A DNA stretch of 54,516 bases from Acanthaster planci (Eukaryota > Echinodermata > Asteroidea > Valvatida > Acanthasteridae): NCBI RefSeq assembly GCF_001949145.1, contig NW_019091457.1:893141-947656 (forward strand), read 5' to 3'. The position numbers and the translations under genes are program-made. Shown piece by piece: positions 33,690 to 47,927 of this stretch (position 1 is the stretch's first letter; each line of letters opens with the position of its first letter). The notes beneath the pieces are model-generated. The model was not told where the DNA came from, made no database searches, and saw nothing but the letters and a program-made list of their open reading frames with translations.

Positions 33690-36600
33690 ATGGGATTTGA
33701 CGTAAGAAGGTGAGTGAAGCAGTGGGCCTAATTTCCGGACGTTGAATCTAACAATGGGTACAATCCACTAATTCAAGCCCCATTGAAAACAGTGTAAAAT
33801 CAGCACCGTTCAGGGCCCAATAGCATGCACGCCAACATCCCTGAGATTTCTGAAACACAAATGAAATTCTCTTCTGGTAACTTGTCTTTCAATTTCTATC
33901 CAAGTTTTTGTGGGTTAACCAATTACATTTTTAATTATTCCCACAAAACAAAATCACCCCCCAAAAAGTGATTTTTCCGAAGTCTGATTGCAGCCATTTT
34001 TCAAGTGGTAACCCTCAACTTTCTCGAGCACTTAGGACCATTTCTCAACCATAGTTTTTAGCCATTCTGCTCTCATATGAAAGCTCAAAGACCTGGGGAG
34101 TTGATCCCGGCAGCGATTTACACAATCTCACCATTTTGGGGGCCAAACAATCTCCTTGTTCAAAGGATACTGTGGGGCACTTTTAATGCTAATGAGCTGG
34201 CCAGAAATTCTTACTTGAATTAGTGGTCTGCCTACTAGTACTAGGGCCTATGTGTGACTAGTACTAGTGTACTACTAAGTACAGTACTACTACTCACTAA
34301 TCTCTGTACACTAGATAGGCAGCTCAGCTCTGCAAATTGAAGCGACCGCATGGCCATCTTAGACTATTCAATACAATGGCATGCTTAGTGAATGGACTGA
34401 AGTTGGAGACCATCGTATTAAATATCCCATGGCTGCCTGGTCACTTCAATTCACACATAGGCAGTTACTGCTGGGCTGCCTGTCTAGTGTATAGATAATA
34501 GAGATCAGTGAGTAGGGGCCTAGTTCTACTCAGGCATTTTGTTGTCTAGACTTGACTCAAGTCGGGATCTCTGTGATGCCTTCGTTTCTGCTTTGGATAA
34601 ATATCAAGACCACACACTGTTTTTTGCTTTGCGCCCTCGTGTCATCATTGCTATGACTACAGTATGAGTTCAGTTCAGAAATCCCGACTTGACTAATCTG
34701 CCAATTGTTTGTACACAGCGAATGGGCTCATCTACCAAAAGTGGTGGCAGCCGTCACATTGCCGGACTTGTTTTTTGTCATTCATACCTGCATTATAATG
34801 AACAAGTCTACAAGTCTGACTACTTGGATTGGTGGAAATTCCGTTTACATTATGCAAGATCATGCCGTTCATGCAATTATGAATAACTACATATCACCGA
34901 CGGGGGGGGTCTAATTAACTTATCCTTAAAGTCGGACTTACTGACTAGTGATGTTGACGTACGTTGTACAATAAAGGCTATTAAATGAGGGCACCTTATA
35001 AGGGTTATGCGAGCTGCAGGGCGGAACGCAGTGACCATTTATAGTATATACCAGCTGAAGGGATGGCTAACGAGGGAAGAGCAACGTAAGTCCGACTTGA
35101 TTCAAGTCTAGGCGGGGTCCGAACACCTCGACCGTCCGTACGTAAAAAAGAGAGACAAGTCATCCGTTGAGACAAGTCGTCGGTTGAGACAGTTATGCGT
35201 TCAGTACCCCCAGAACTGTGGAGTCAGGTATCTGCCACGAACCCACAGAAAACGGGCCTTTTTTCGCCATAAGCTCTACATAACGTTTAACAGGGCATGA
35301 ACAGGGATCTTATTCTTGTTGTGTACCCATAGAAATGCTGCTCCTTTCCCCCAAGAGTTCTATGTATAGTTGCCTACATGTTATATTTGTGTACTGTTTA
35401 CTTCGAGCCCAGGATTAGCAGGAGTCTGCAGAGGTACATAAAGGGTGGGCGAAAAACACATCAAAACAATTTTTTCTAAAATTTATTCTTTATGATATAA
35501 TTAATCAAGTGACATGGCACAAAGTTCTTGAAAACAACTGAAATAACTAAATTTATGTATGAATGGAAAATATGAGAGAAAAAATAGATACCAGCATGTA
35601 GATATTTTGGACGTAAGCCCACTTGGGAAAGGAGACATGAAGGAGACATTCTCTCTTTCAGGAGACTGGTTTCGTTCCCAAATAAAGGAACTTCTCTGAA
35701 TGCAGGGACGGTCCCAAGAGTTATGATGTGGGCCTCTATTTTCTGTAGTAATAATATAGTCTTATTACGTATGAGGCAAAAAGTGTCTGTGACGTGATTT
35801 ACTGGTAATGTGATGGACCTGTAGTACATTAGCAACAGTGTTCATCAACTAATCATATATATACTTCTGACTGACTGTATGAAATTCTTCTTGGACCCAA
35901 GTTCATGGTAGAGAGGGTCCTACACGTACGTCAAGCCTTGACAATTTTTGAGCCTCACCAATGCCAACAAGTGCAGAAAAGGGGGACCTTTTAGCAAGGA
36001 AAAGGGAATAGCTAGGGTACTTTCTCAGACCCCTTTTTAAGATGATGTTGGCATTTATGAAATTTAATACCATGCAGGCTGTGCATGGAAGCCCGTCTTG
36101 ACAAATGTTATACATTTTGGTCTATGAATACAGACTAGATGTCTACAGAAAGATCCCAAAGGACTTGACACAGCCAACATTAACTGGAGCTGCCGGTAAG
36201 TCAAAGGATAGTACATGTACATGTACTGTGGACTCAGCCTTCATGTTCTTTGGCTAGGGCTGAGTCAATTCAAATAATTCACTATTCATACAATAGTTCA
36301 ATCGAATATATCTGCATATTTAGTCATACGAACCAGCAGATTGTTGATGAACAAACTGTAAGCAAAATCAGTTGCAATAACGCACATAATTGTTCATTAT
36401 AGCTTCTCACGTCTAGGAGTATCTCCAGCCAGGATTTAGCAAGAATTAACAGACAAACAATACTTGTTGCCCTTTTGGAAATATCTATTCCTGTTAGATT
36501 TTTTAAAGAATAGTTTACTTTTTCTTTGTGAGATTTCTGTTGCTTTTCATTTGAATCTGCTTGAAACAAGCCTCCATAGTGCAATTTTTCTCGTTTAAAA

Positions 36601-39600
36601 CAAAAGAAAATTCTCCCTTCCTTTTTCATGAATTCTGCATTCAAATATTCAAATTCAGAAAATATGGTTTGAACATTCGATAATTGATTGAATATTCGGA
36701 TATTCGGTGCAGCCCTGTCGGTGGCCTACTAGGACATGTATGAATTTGCTGCAGTAGTTCACAGAGGGCTCAATTGTTAGCTTTTTGTACAGTATATAGA
36801 TGTCTGTACATGTTCATGTAACAGTCATTCGCTGCAGTGATGTGAGATTCGAAGCAGGAGGGATGTACATACATGTACTGGGTTCTGTATGCTGGTGCAT
36901 GTACATGTACATGTAGGCCTTCATTGGGTTAAGGGAACAGCTTCTTTTGTTAGGGAAATTCAGACTGAGTTGGCACATTTCTCTGCCACCATAATATTTT
37001 GGGCCCCCTCAAAAAATTGGTGTAACGAGGATTGTTTGTTCCCACAACTACATGTACATGGTCCATGTACAGAGCAAGTGTGTGTGTACCGTACCCTTGT
37101 GCCTGACCTTCAGAGATAAGTTTTTTTGACCCATAAGTCAAAGGTCAAGGTCATTTATTGGTTAAAACAACAGAAATGGTTTTCCCCACCACCACAAGAA
37201 AAACTGGATGTACATGTGTACAGTATGTAGCTTGTGATGAGCTTGATGTTGTCTTGAAGGCTATTGACTTTGGCTTTTATACAACAAATGTAGTTCTGTA
37301 GGCCAAGGTCACCATTAACACGGTGCCGTAGAATTGGTTTGGACACACCCTTCTTGTTTCTTACTAGGGTTCTCCTTTCCCAAAAATGTTTCCTTTTGAA
37401 TTTTTTTTCCCCCCAACTTTAATCCCAATCTCTGAACTCCAGCTGCACTTTGAGATATAAAAGAAATCTAGCTCGCAAAACCTAAAGAAGCAACATGTCT
37501 TTCTTGAATCTGTTGGCAGTGTCAATCTGCAGCATTCTGTTCATTGTGTTCTTACTACTGTCCGAGTTCACATCGTTCATCAAGCCAGATGTGTAAGTAC
37601 GAGTATATGATCTCAAATAATGCTCCCACTCCACTGCCACTTATAGTGAACTTTTGTTACAATGCAGCTGGTCAGTAGAAACACGGTTGAAGATACCAAG
37701 GCTAAAAAAATCCAGTTCAGGAACGAACATGACGTCCCCTAAAACATGGAAATACTCTCAAACTATGTTTCTAAGATTTCATCACAGCAATGTTTACAGG
37801 ATGATAACCTGGATTGCACAAAAAGCAAAATTCCAGCATGTTGGAATGTCCCTAGTCATAGATCTTGATGATTTGCACAGAGCACAATGTACCGGTAACT
37901 TGATTTTAATGTCAAATTCAAGCAGAAAGCCATCGGCTTTAAATGTCCCCCCCCCAAAAAAAAGAAGTTATTTTGGGGGTCAACCTGAAGTGTGGTGTTT
38001 GAGCTACATGTAGTACAGTCAAGCCTCGTTAATTCCAGCTTCTCCTTATAACAAGGAAATTTGTAGGTCCTGATCTTTTGTTTTTCATTGTTTTCATTCC
38101 TGATAATACAAGATTCGTGTTATAACAAGGTGATTTGCCTAGTCTGAAGGACGTCTTATTAACAAGGTCCGACTGTATATTGGTTTAATGTGACTCCTTC
38201 AAGAAAAAAAAGTTTCTCACCAGCTTGAGGAAATGATTGACTTTTTGAAGTGTGTCACATCGGGAAACCCACTTAGAGAAATATTCATTACACGGCAATT
38301 GTCATATAGAGCTTGGAAGTTTGATCAGAAGGTGCGGCTTCATTCTTAACCCTAAGGGGGAGGGGACAGTGAAATCTTGACCATCTCGTGACTGATCTTC
38401 TTGCCACTTTGGAGGCTTGTAAGGACATCTGTTATGAGTACAGCTGTGGAGTTGGAATTCAGTCTTGTGTGTGATGTTATATTTTATGAGTATGGTCACT
38501 TTGTAAAGTTTACATGTAGCTCACGTCAAGCATTGCAGCCCGTGCACTCGGTGCAATCTGCATTAACATTTCTGTCCGACCTGACTCGGCAAAATAGGTC
38601 TTTTATGATGAGAATATTACGTCAGTCTGATCTGCTTTGTCTAATTTTTGCTTTTGGAAATTGATTTCGAAAGCCTCACAAGAACTAGTGGAGAGAAACC
38701 CTGACCGTGGCTGAAGGACCCCACACAATTGGAAAAATATAATGTGTCGAGACGACATGGGCTCTTTGAGGTTTTGAATACCAAAAATGAAAAATTTGGC
38801 CATGTTAAAAGATACAGTGAAATTATTCAGCATTACACGTGGCTAATAAAAGTCCTCATGCTAATGCATTTGGCTATTTCAACCTGCGGTTTGAGTCGTG
38901 TTTGGGTAGACTGTTGATTCCCTATGCAAACGACACTTGTTTGCAGGGCATATTGTAATCCGGCAGATGTCTTTGCATCTGCTGTGATAAAAATCCATAT
39001 TTGAATTGCAAAATCAAACAAGCACAGCACAGTAAAGCAACAGGAGATACACTTGATGCGTGGATGCATTGAAAGCTTGGTGATTCTTTTATGGCTGCTG
39101 TTTCATTCATGTGCATCGTCTCCGACTTGGTCTCATCTCCAGCATGTGACTAGTTTGTCAACAGTGGGTTTGAATCTGAAAGTAAAAAAATGAAGGAACA
39201 GGCAAAAAGGAATCCGTGCATACATGTACCTGTCCAATTTGAAAAAGAATTGACCACTGGATCTTCTGTTGGCATTTTGGGGCAAAGAGAGCGCCAACAT
39301 TGTTTTACTCAGCCAAAGTCAAAATAAGTGTGGTACATGGACTTGTTGTTCTGATGTTCTGATTTATTATCTGTATTGTACGAGGTTAAGTGCATGTATT
39401 ATACCTGTAGCAGTTTGGAGATTCCTAATTTTTCGGAACTGTTTCTAAGACACATTTTGTGCGCATGGAAGTGCACGGTTCTCTGTGCTTTCCAAACGTT
39501 GATTTGCCTGTGCTGTGAAGAAAGGTTAAGCTTCAATTTTTCAGCACTTTGGCCAAATCGCGGGCCTCCGTTCTTCTTCCCTTTCCCCTCCCCTCGGATT

Positions 39601-42600
39601 CACCCTTGGCTCCCCAGGGAGCTGAGAGGGTTCGCGTAGTTTCGGGATTGCTCAGATGTGAGCTCAATGAGCAGGGATGAAATACATACCCGCATGCATG
39701 TATACTGTATACACATGTACATGTATGTTGATTGTGTTACATGACATATTGTTAGATGACGTGGTGCAAAATCCGGAAAAGCAAGTTTGTGTGGTTTCTC
39801 ACATGTCCCACACCTTTACGCATGCTCACACTGTACTCCGGTCTTTTTGATGCCATCTTCAGGGTCAGCGAACTCTACGTTGACAACCCAGGAACTGTGG
39901 AACGGCTGGATGTCCGGCTAAACATTACCCTTCCGAGACTGTCTTGTTCAGGTCTGGCTCACTTTGTTTTGTTTCAGTCCCTTGTATTTGTGTATTATGA
40001 TCACCATCTGCTATTTGCTTGTCGTTTGCACTTTCCACTCGACACGCTTTTTACGGTGCCCTCTTCTGCGTAATTGTGATCTGTCGAATAACCCGTTGGC
40101 AGAGGTAATGAAAAGTTGGAAGGATGATCATGGCGGACTATTTTAACTTTGATGTTTTCGTTGTTTCCAGTTCTTGGACTAGATATACAAGATGACATGG
40201 GCCGACATGAAGTTGGTTATGTTGACAACACCAAGAAGACGCCCATAAACAACATGAAGGGCTGCTTGTTTGAAACAACATTCACTGTCAATAAGGTAGG
40301 CGCATTCTTCCAAGTGTGCACATCTGCATTATTTGCAGAGATGTTGACTTCTATCGTCCAATCTGAAGTGGCCGCCAGTAACGTAGCCTATTTAGAATCG
40401 ATGAGCATAGCTTAACGTAGGTTCCCAAACTGCCTAGACCCTTTTGGCTAGGAGACACCCTCAGTCCTTCAAAATCCCCCCAAATCCTGTGATCTTTCTT
40501 GCATATGTTCTGTGGGGGGGATGCCCTCTGCCTCAGTCCTCCAAAATCCTCCGGCAATTCCTCTCATTGTGTTGAGGCAGTTTGAATAATATTCTGGAGC
40601 AGTAAGGAAGATTTCACCTAAACTGTAGGCATGAATTTATGCATGGCCGAACATAAAAAGCACAGGGTCTTACCCACAGCCTTCGCAATCAGCACTGCAG
40701 CCTCAATCCTCTGAAATCCTCCCAAACCACCCGGAAGATTTTAAAGGATTGAGGATGGTTAGGGTTAATGTAATACAGTACTTCGAATATGTGCTCCCGT
40801 AAACTATGCAAAACAATGATTGATGCAGGAAATGGTTTTGTGTTCAAATAAATACACGTAAGAGCTAGGTTGACACCTTGTTGGTTTATATTTCTCCAAT
40901 AATTATTTGCACAGCAGAAAACTTCAAATACTTGTATTAACCCTTCTATGCTGAAGTCACTCTCTGGGTCACTTTGTAAACACCTCAAAGAAGCACAGCT
41001 GTGTTGTGCACTGCACCAACTGTCCCTCACAGGATTGCACTTTTGTGCTGCCCAACNNNNNNNNNNNNNNNNNNNNNNNNNNNNNNNNNNNNNNNNNNNN
41101 NNNNNNNNNNNNNNNNNNNNNNNNNNNNNNNNNNNNNNNNTGTGGGCATTTGTGCACATTTGTGCTGTAAAACCAAAGGAGGGTTAACCCCTTCACGGCC
41201 AGATTATTTTGACAGCAACTGCTGGGCTGTGGTATGCCCTGAATGGAGGGCTTTGTCCAGCAGCAGGCCCCATTGAACCAGCAGCTGCATGGTGAATAGA
41301 CTGTATGTGTGGTATGCACTAATCCTCACACAGTGGCGCAGTAGTAGGTCAGTTTACAGCCTCAATTTCTCTGGCCTTGCAGCGTCTTGCGAATACATAT
41401 ACTTAAAAAAAAAAACAAAGAACCTGTGTCTCCTAGCAAGATTAGCTCCACTCAAAAACAGAGAGAGAAAAAAACAAATTTAAATTTCATTTGTCTTTAC
41501 CAGGTTCCAGGGAATTTTCACGTGTCGACGCATGCTGCAGGTATGAACCAGCCAGCCAAGCCGGATTTTGCACACTTTATCGACCAAGTGTCCTTTGGAG
41601 ATGATTTATCGGTAAGTGAGTCTAACCGTCAGATGAGGAAAATATGTGACTCGTCAATCCTTCGTCACACACGTTGGAAATTATTTCTAGAAAACACGTA
41701 GATCGTTGTTGTAATGTGCCACAGTTTTTGTGTCTGTTGCTTGGAATAGAAAGTTGTTGGGTTCATGTGACGTCAAATACCATCTGACTAAGACGTTAAT
41801 AAGGGAGTGTTGGGATATTGTTCTTTGATCCGTCGCAGTGTAGTCAATGTACAGTCTATAAAAGCCTCTTCACTCTGCAGGTGAGGCATTGTAGATTCAA
41901 AGGAACATGCGTAGCTAGCTACGTGTAGCAGCAAAATATCTGAATATCTTGGTCACATCCGTAACACAACATTGAGCTACCTGAGTGCAGCAAATAAAGA
42001 CCCACATATATTTCATGCCTGTATTTGTGCACATTGCACAGGTTCGTATAGGTCGCTAAAGGAGTGCATGTACACGGTGTAAAAGCTGACCAGGTCTATA
42101 GACGGCACACAAGAGCCTGGGGGGGGGTCCACATTTGCCACAAAAAGCAGGGCGTCTGTGTCACCAGGTCTTTGGAAGTTTGGGTTACCTGTATTTGTGT
42201 GACAAAGCCAGGTGTTCAAACTGGCCCACGGCATGTGCAACAAATGGCCAGAAACCCCTCAGGCTGGCACATTCGTAAGAGCTTATGCAATTTTTTTGCA
42301 TACTTTTAGCCTGAATGACACCGCCTCTTTGCATTAAAAAAAAAAAATTTCTTGAACTGGTTAAATTGACAAGCTCCATGGTCACACACAAAAAAAAGCA
42401 TGGGTGGTGGAAACTCAGCCCGTTGGATTTGCCTGAAATTACGACTGGAAACACGCCATCAAAATCATGCAGCTCAGTGGATATTAGCACTAAATATTAA
42501 CCCTAACAGTCCCAAATCCTCCAATTTCAATACGAATTTACGTACACCCTAGGGGGTTAGGGTTAATGTGCCGTGCATGTGGGTCTGTCTTACTGCAATC

Positions 42601-45600
42601 AATCAAAGAAACTGCTCTAGGGACCGGACACATTTCTACCCATGCTTTACATAAAGTCCAACTTTCTGCCCAAGAGGACCTCAAAGTTTGCTTACTGCAG
42701 GCATCAGGTTGCAAGTTGCAACCCCTTATCTACATGTACTGATAACGACATTAATGTACATGTATAGTGCAACAAGAAAGTGGGTCAGCGGAGATAATAA
42801 CCACCCTTTACTGTTGACATTTGAATATTTCATATCAACCTCCAACCAGGCCAGGCCTCAGGCGCGTGATTTCTGACCCCAGAAACTCTAGATTGTAGAG
42901 GCGTTGTCATTGAGGTTTCATCTTCATGCAAACTTGAACTCTTAATTCTAATTGGTCACTCCATGGCAACCAACAGTGGTGATAGATAACTGTATTGCAC
43001 GGTTCATATCGAAGCCTGCGTAATGCGCTGTTTAAGCCGAAAGCAGAAATGCACAGCTGCAAAATTCACTGTAACTTTTTGCCCTTTGCACTGAAGTGCA
43101 GCATTCACCTAACCATAGCGCTTCCTAGAGAAATGGTGCTATATAGCAATGAAAAATCACAAGAACATTGCTGCAGGCCCCCCGCTGTATGTTCCTACAG
43201 GTCTATGGATTTGCATCCTCCAATATCACCCCTAAGGCCTATATTTGCCATGCGGTTTATCCAGTCACTCCAGTGTACTGACCAGTGTACTGACCAATGT
43301 GCTGGTCATTTGCATGTTTCTCTACATTCCATTCGAAACTTTGTTGTGAAGAGAAAGGCTTTCCGTAATGGTAATTAAAGGTATTGGAGTCCGTAAAAAG
43401 TGGTGTTTATTTAATCCCAATTGAAGGCCAGATTTTCTTGTTTCCAATCAGAATTCATCTGTTGGGCGGAGAGCAGCTTTCAACCCACTTTTAAAAAAAG
43501 ACAGGTTGAATGCCAAAGGTAAGACTACAAATACAGTGCACACACTGTTTGGCTTTCTTTACTGTACAAATTGTGCAACAACCCCCCCCTCTTCAGAAGT
43601 TATCCCCTCCTACAGATGCAACCCTAGAATGTTACCGAAGGTTGTAATCAAAATGTTTTGGAAGACCTCTTCAGGGGGACCAGAGTAAAAACTGGTCACC
43701 GAAGCGGAGCTGTCACCACATTCACCTCTGCCAAGCAATCTCAGGTGGGGAGCTGCTGTAAGCTTGGGTGATACCGAAATTTTGGGAATCAACTCCCATT
43801 CCATACAAAAGTTGCAATTCTATCAAAATTCCGCTGCCAGCCGTCCCTGGGAAAAATAACTTTAGAACTACCATTCATCTGCCTGGAAATGTTTTGAAAT
43901 TTGTAGTTTTTATTCAGTAGTTTACAACTGGAGATGTTACTACGTAATGCAACTATATACACCGTATCAAAATCATTAATATTTGGATCATTTTAAGGTT
44001 GTCCAGGAAATACCACTGTTCAGCAAAGACATGTAAATTAGCAATGTGGCATGTACCCAACGGAATGTGCCCCAGTGACCTACTTTGAGGTTTCGTTTCA
44101 GCTATCAAATTCCAAAGGCTTGCTAGATAACAGGCTTCTTTGGCTGATAAATGCTTGTATATGTAATCTATCATGGTACAAGAGGGGGGAGGAACCCAGC
44201 TGGGGTTCACATGAGCTGTTATCGACAAAAGAATTGCAATTCTATCAAGATTCCGATGCCAGTCGTCCCTGGGAAAAATAACTAGTAACTCATTTGGCTG
44301 ATAAATGCATGTACATGTTTACTTAAGAGGGGGGAGGAACCCAGCTGGAGTGCACACGAGCTGTTAGCGATAAAGAGTAGATTAATACATGTTAAATGCA
44401 TCTGCCACTCGTCTCTAATTCAGCCAATTTCAGTCTCGTGACTCGACTCCAGTTTGAGAGAGGGGTGGGGCCGAAGGGGGGGGATTGAAGCCTTCCGTCT
44501 AGTATGAGCGTGGACGAGAGTTGTGCATTCAACGTTGTGCTGCAAAGCATCAAGAACCAAGTTCAACCATCATCAGATGATCAGAATATTTGCCTGATTT
44601 TTTTTTTTTTTTTTTAACAGCCGAGTCATCCCATGATTATTACATCAAGATCGTCCCGACGGTGTATGAAGATCTTTGGGGCAACCAGAACATTTCTTAT
44701 CAGTATACTTTTGCGTACAAGGTACATGGAGCCTCCTTGTGTTTGGTGTAATTTCTTCTGAAAGAGCCTGGCGTAACCCTGCCCATTTCAACAGGGTGCA
44801 ATCTGTGCTGGTCAACAGAACACAGTATATTTAATTCTCCAATTTTTTTTTTTCAGACGCACCTCAAAAACAAAGCTTAAGTACTCTCATCTTTCGGTGT
44901 GTCCAAATTTTGAGGGATAATCTGGTGACTTTCGTGTTGGCCCTGATGCGCTCCCCCTCCCCATTAAAATTTTGAAATGTACAAAACCTACTTACAGGCC
45001 ATAGTCCTCGGTTTTCCGTGCCTCCCAGGAAAATTGTGTGCACCCTGTGTGCCCCAAGAAAACACTCTAGCTATGCCATTATTGGGAGCCATAACCGAGT
45101 GGCTTAACTTTGTTGAAATTTGGAGGGGGGGACAAAGGTTGTAACAGATTTTTGGAAGGGGGGGTGCACCGAAAGCACACTGACTGTCGCTTGAACTCCA
45201 TTTCAAGATTTCATGCGGGGCATTGGGGGGGCGCAGATATTTTGCCGGGGTGATGAGGCTTCCTCCGACCCCCCCACCACCACAAAATTTGAGAAGTTTT
45301 GCCACCATGTGGACGTTTTGAACTGACCTGTCTAGGGTCCATGTAGATTTCCATGTGGTGTGGAGCCTCGCAAGATCTGCGGACAGTTTGACAGTGATAG
45401 GGAGACTGGCGACATCTCTCGCTCTTGCTTCGGTTGCAGGAATATCAGAGTTTCGGCCATGGCCACCGGGTTCTACCCGCCATATGGTTCCGCTACGACA
45501 TCAGCCCAATCACGGTGAAATATCACGAGAAGCGGGCGCCATTTTATTCCTTCATCACAACTGTGAGTAGAAGAATCAAGTAGCCTGTCCTTTATTTTGT

Positions 45601-46396
45601 GAATTAACATAATAATTAATGGATAAAATCAACAACAGCGAAGTGAGAATGTTGCAACGTGGCTTCAGAGGGAAGAAACAAAATCTGCTCTCTGGTTGTA
45701 CGAATCTGGGTAACTTTGGGCACAAAAAGCGGAAAATGAGGTGCGGGAAGAAGTAATTGAACGCACTGATGATGTATCACGCAACACCTGAACGAATTCC
45801 GTCATCTAATTGGCCAGTCGCTAATCACATGATGTGAAATATTTGGGCCAATGCATGGCATAGTGTGACACTAAAAAAAGCCATGTGGATATAAACGTGC
45901 AGGAGCTGGTCAACTGAAAGTGCGCACTCGTGCACAAGGGTGAGTGCTGAAGCGCGGCTCTTCATGAAAAATGGCAGGCAGTTAACAGTAAATGCAGTAT
46001 TTCACTCGATCAATATCTGAACTCGGGATGCTGACACTTCCGATTGAAAGAAACAAATTGGTCTGTCGAGGCAGGGTTCTAGAAATAAAACGTGAGCATT
46101 CTGTTCAAACAAGAATGGAACAACATTTGACGACAGGTGGATTTCTTACAATGTCCCCCTCTCACAGCCCTTTCCCCTCCAGCAACACCCCTTCAATCCT
46201 CCTGATTGATTGGATTTAGTGATGGCCGCCCGTTACAAATCTTCAATCTCTTTCTCTCCCCCTATCAACTGCTTTTCTGTTGTATCAGATATGCGCCATC
46301 GTCGGTGGTACCTTCACCGTTGCCGGCATAATCGATTCCTTAATATTCACGGCAGCGGAGGTCTTCCGGAAAGCTGAACTGGGCAAGCTTCACTGA
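33690..46396 (+). CDS. ERGIC1: ERGIC1 (ERGIC-32) orthologue, complete, ten exons, 291 aa
   Basis: ERGIC1 is a two-pass membrane protein of the ER-Golgi intermediate compartment that cycles with ERGIC2/ERGIC3 in the early secretory pathway. Coding exons are 33690-33709, 36134-36195, 37520-37592, 39863-39951, 40171-40295, 41504-41611, 43452-43518, 44621-44721, 45440-45562 and 46289-46396. All are GT-AG and sum to 876 bases in one frame with a TGA stop. Length is 291 aa against about 290 in human. The N-terminus M-G-F-D-V-R-R / L-D-V-Y-R-K fits the ERGIC1 tail better than ERGIC3. Membrane segment 1 is about residues 25-44. The lumenal domain has E-L-Y-V-D and G-L-D-I-Q-D-D-M-G-R-H-E and a glycosylation sequon at N72. 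Membrane segment 2 is about 253-276, followed by a tail ending E-L-G-K-L-H. Exon 7 is the least conserved. The 84-N gap lies in intron 5 and removes no coding exon. Confidence 0.96.
33766..34225. mobile_element. 460-bp inverted-repeat element, copy 2 (reverse orientation)
   Basis: Ends cactaattcaag and cttgaattagtg, with the body the reverse complement of 19385-19842 and few length differences. It begins only 57 bases after the ERGIC1 exon 1 donor, inside intron 1. Confidence 0.75.
34240..34530. repeat. Imperfect foldback sequence in ERGIC1 intron 1
   Basis: Left arm segments (actcactaatctctgtacac, aggcagc, aattgaagcgacc) return in reverse order and orientation on the right (ggtcacttcaatt, gctgcct, gtgtatagat, gatcagtgagt). 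Probably a decayed palindromic transposon. Confidence 0.5.
34546..35111. mobile_element. ~566-bp element with CTAGACTTGA-TCAAGTCGG inverted ends
   Basis: Left ctagacttgactcaagtcgg and right ccgacttgattcaagtctag are inverted repeats of 20 bases with one mismatch. Another cccgacttgac sits inside at about 34683. No coding content. Located in ERGIC1 intron 1. Confidence 0.6.
38016..38175. mobile_element. 160-bp pogo/Tigger-like MITE
   Basis: Ends cagtcaagcctcgttaat and attaacaaggtccgactg are inverted repeats with a few mismatches, flanked on both sides by TA. CAGT...CTCGTTAAT termini and a TA duplication are typical of pogo-group Tc1/mariner elements. It lies in ERGIC1 intron 3. Confidence 0.75.
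40440..40765. repeat. Repeated TCAATCCTCCAAAATCCTCC motif region
   Basis: Several diverged versions of cctcagtcctccaaaatcctcc occur at 40455, 40530 and 40700, with an inverted form (ggattgaggatggttaggg) at about 40745. Similar strings occur near 47280-47340. It looks like a decayed interspersed repeat in ERGIC1 intron 5. Confidence 0.4.
41057..41140. other. Assembly gap (N run, 84 bases)
   Basis: Unsequenced bases in intron 5 of ERGIC1. No coding exon is affected, since exons 5 and 6 join in frame around it. Confidence 0.99.
43804..44375. repeat. Local duplications in ERGIC1 intron 7
   Basis: A block with gccgtccctgggaaaaataac at about 43840 recurs near 44263. A block ttggctgataaatgc through gaggaacccagctgg and gagctgtta recurs at about 44140 and 44298. 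The two blocks form an interleaved local duplication. Confidence 0.7.
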
Positions 46397-47927
46397 CCTG
46401 CTGCAGGTGTGCTTCTCATTCCGTGGATAGCCACTCTCAAGGCCTCTTGGGATCATTTGCAACCTCTCTCAATCTTACCCAGCCAATTGTCAAAAAACCC
46501 TTCCTTGCAGTAGAGAGTGGACTGACACAAATTGCCTAATGAAAATGCTGTCTGGCATGTTTTTATTTGGGGGAAAAGGAGAAAAAAAGCTGGTCGAATG
46601 TTGTTGTTGCTGACTCAACAGTCCTGGACAACAGCTGCAGATTCAGTCTTGGATGACCCCAGTGATTGGCAAAATGGCACCGATCCCGGTTTCAAGAGCC
46701 TGTACAGACAGTAGTTTTTGGATCTGGGACCAAATTTGTGACCAAGTTTTATCTTGCGATCAAAACAAATCAAAGGGGATTGCATACGAAGAACACACGC
46801 ATGAATATTTACTTTTTATCCCCGATAAGCGTCATTACTGCTAAGCCAAAACTTGAACAGGGTAGTTTTGGACTTCTCCCTTTGCTTAAGAAATTGGGTT
46901 CTGTCGGTTCTGAAATCTTTTAACACTCAATGCATATGATCCTGACGAGCTTCCATCAACAGCTGAAACAGTGTATGGAATGTTGTCAGACAAGCATTCC
47001 AAGAGATAATGGACAGATTAGCTGGCCTGTACAAATCCCCTCTGTTTTCTCTACCCTTCTGTAACTTGACTCAGGTTTAGAGGTTTCTTTTCTGTACTGT
47101 AATGACCTATTGTTTTGCCTTAAGAATTCTGTAAGATGCACCGTTTTGGGGGATCGTATTCCAATGCCTTTCAGATTAACTCCAGACCCTCATCACATCA
47201 AACCAAGTGACAAAAAATTCATCAAATCACTAAATATCAAATTGTTCAAACAAATCACCAGTCGCCAAAGTCTTAAGCTCCAACCCCCTCCAATTCTTCA
47301 ACCCACCAGTTTGTGAGATTTTACAGGATTGAGGAAAGTTGAACCTCGGTCAGTTACCTTACATGGGACTGCAAGCCCTTCGAAAGTTCAAGCAGAAGTT
47401 CAAGGATCCACTCCATTATTTTTTTTCCTAGACTCACTTTTTATCCATATTTGTACTCTCCTTCAATGTATGAAAATGGTTGGAAATCCTCGTGGAGTTG
47501 CATGTAATGAAAAGTGCACTTTTTATACATTCAAAATTGCCTAAGCCTTTCTGGACTAGTGAGGGTGCTGTTTCTGTGATGTAAATCAGGAAATACACTC
47601 TTCAGTTGATGTGTTTTCCTGTTTCAGTTTTGAATCCCAAAGTTGCTCTTTGAAAAATTTATGAGAAAACGTTTGCTCCCCGGCTTATTGCGACCTAATT
47701 CCACAGCAATCATTTGCCAAAGAAATGGAAATTGATGACAACATAAAAAACTTCACGTTCGCGCAAGTGTTTTGCGCACTAATCAATGCAACATTGGCAC
47801 CCCAGTTTTGCTATTAAACAATTACAGATTAAAATAGCAAAATGAAATTTGAAATAAGGTTCATTGAAACCTAAAGGTGCAATTTCGAGGTTTGTAGTGA
47901 AAGCATTGTATTAAATACTCCCGTTAA

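Noticed and set aside
37494-37592. ATG just before ERGIC1 exon 3 as an alternative start
   Set aside because: It would drop the conserved cytosolic tail. Exons at 33690 and 36134 supply it with matching phases, and the acceptor ttggcag lies between this ATG and the conserved residues.
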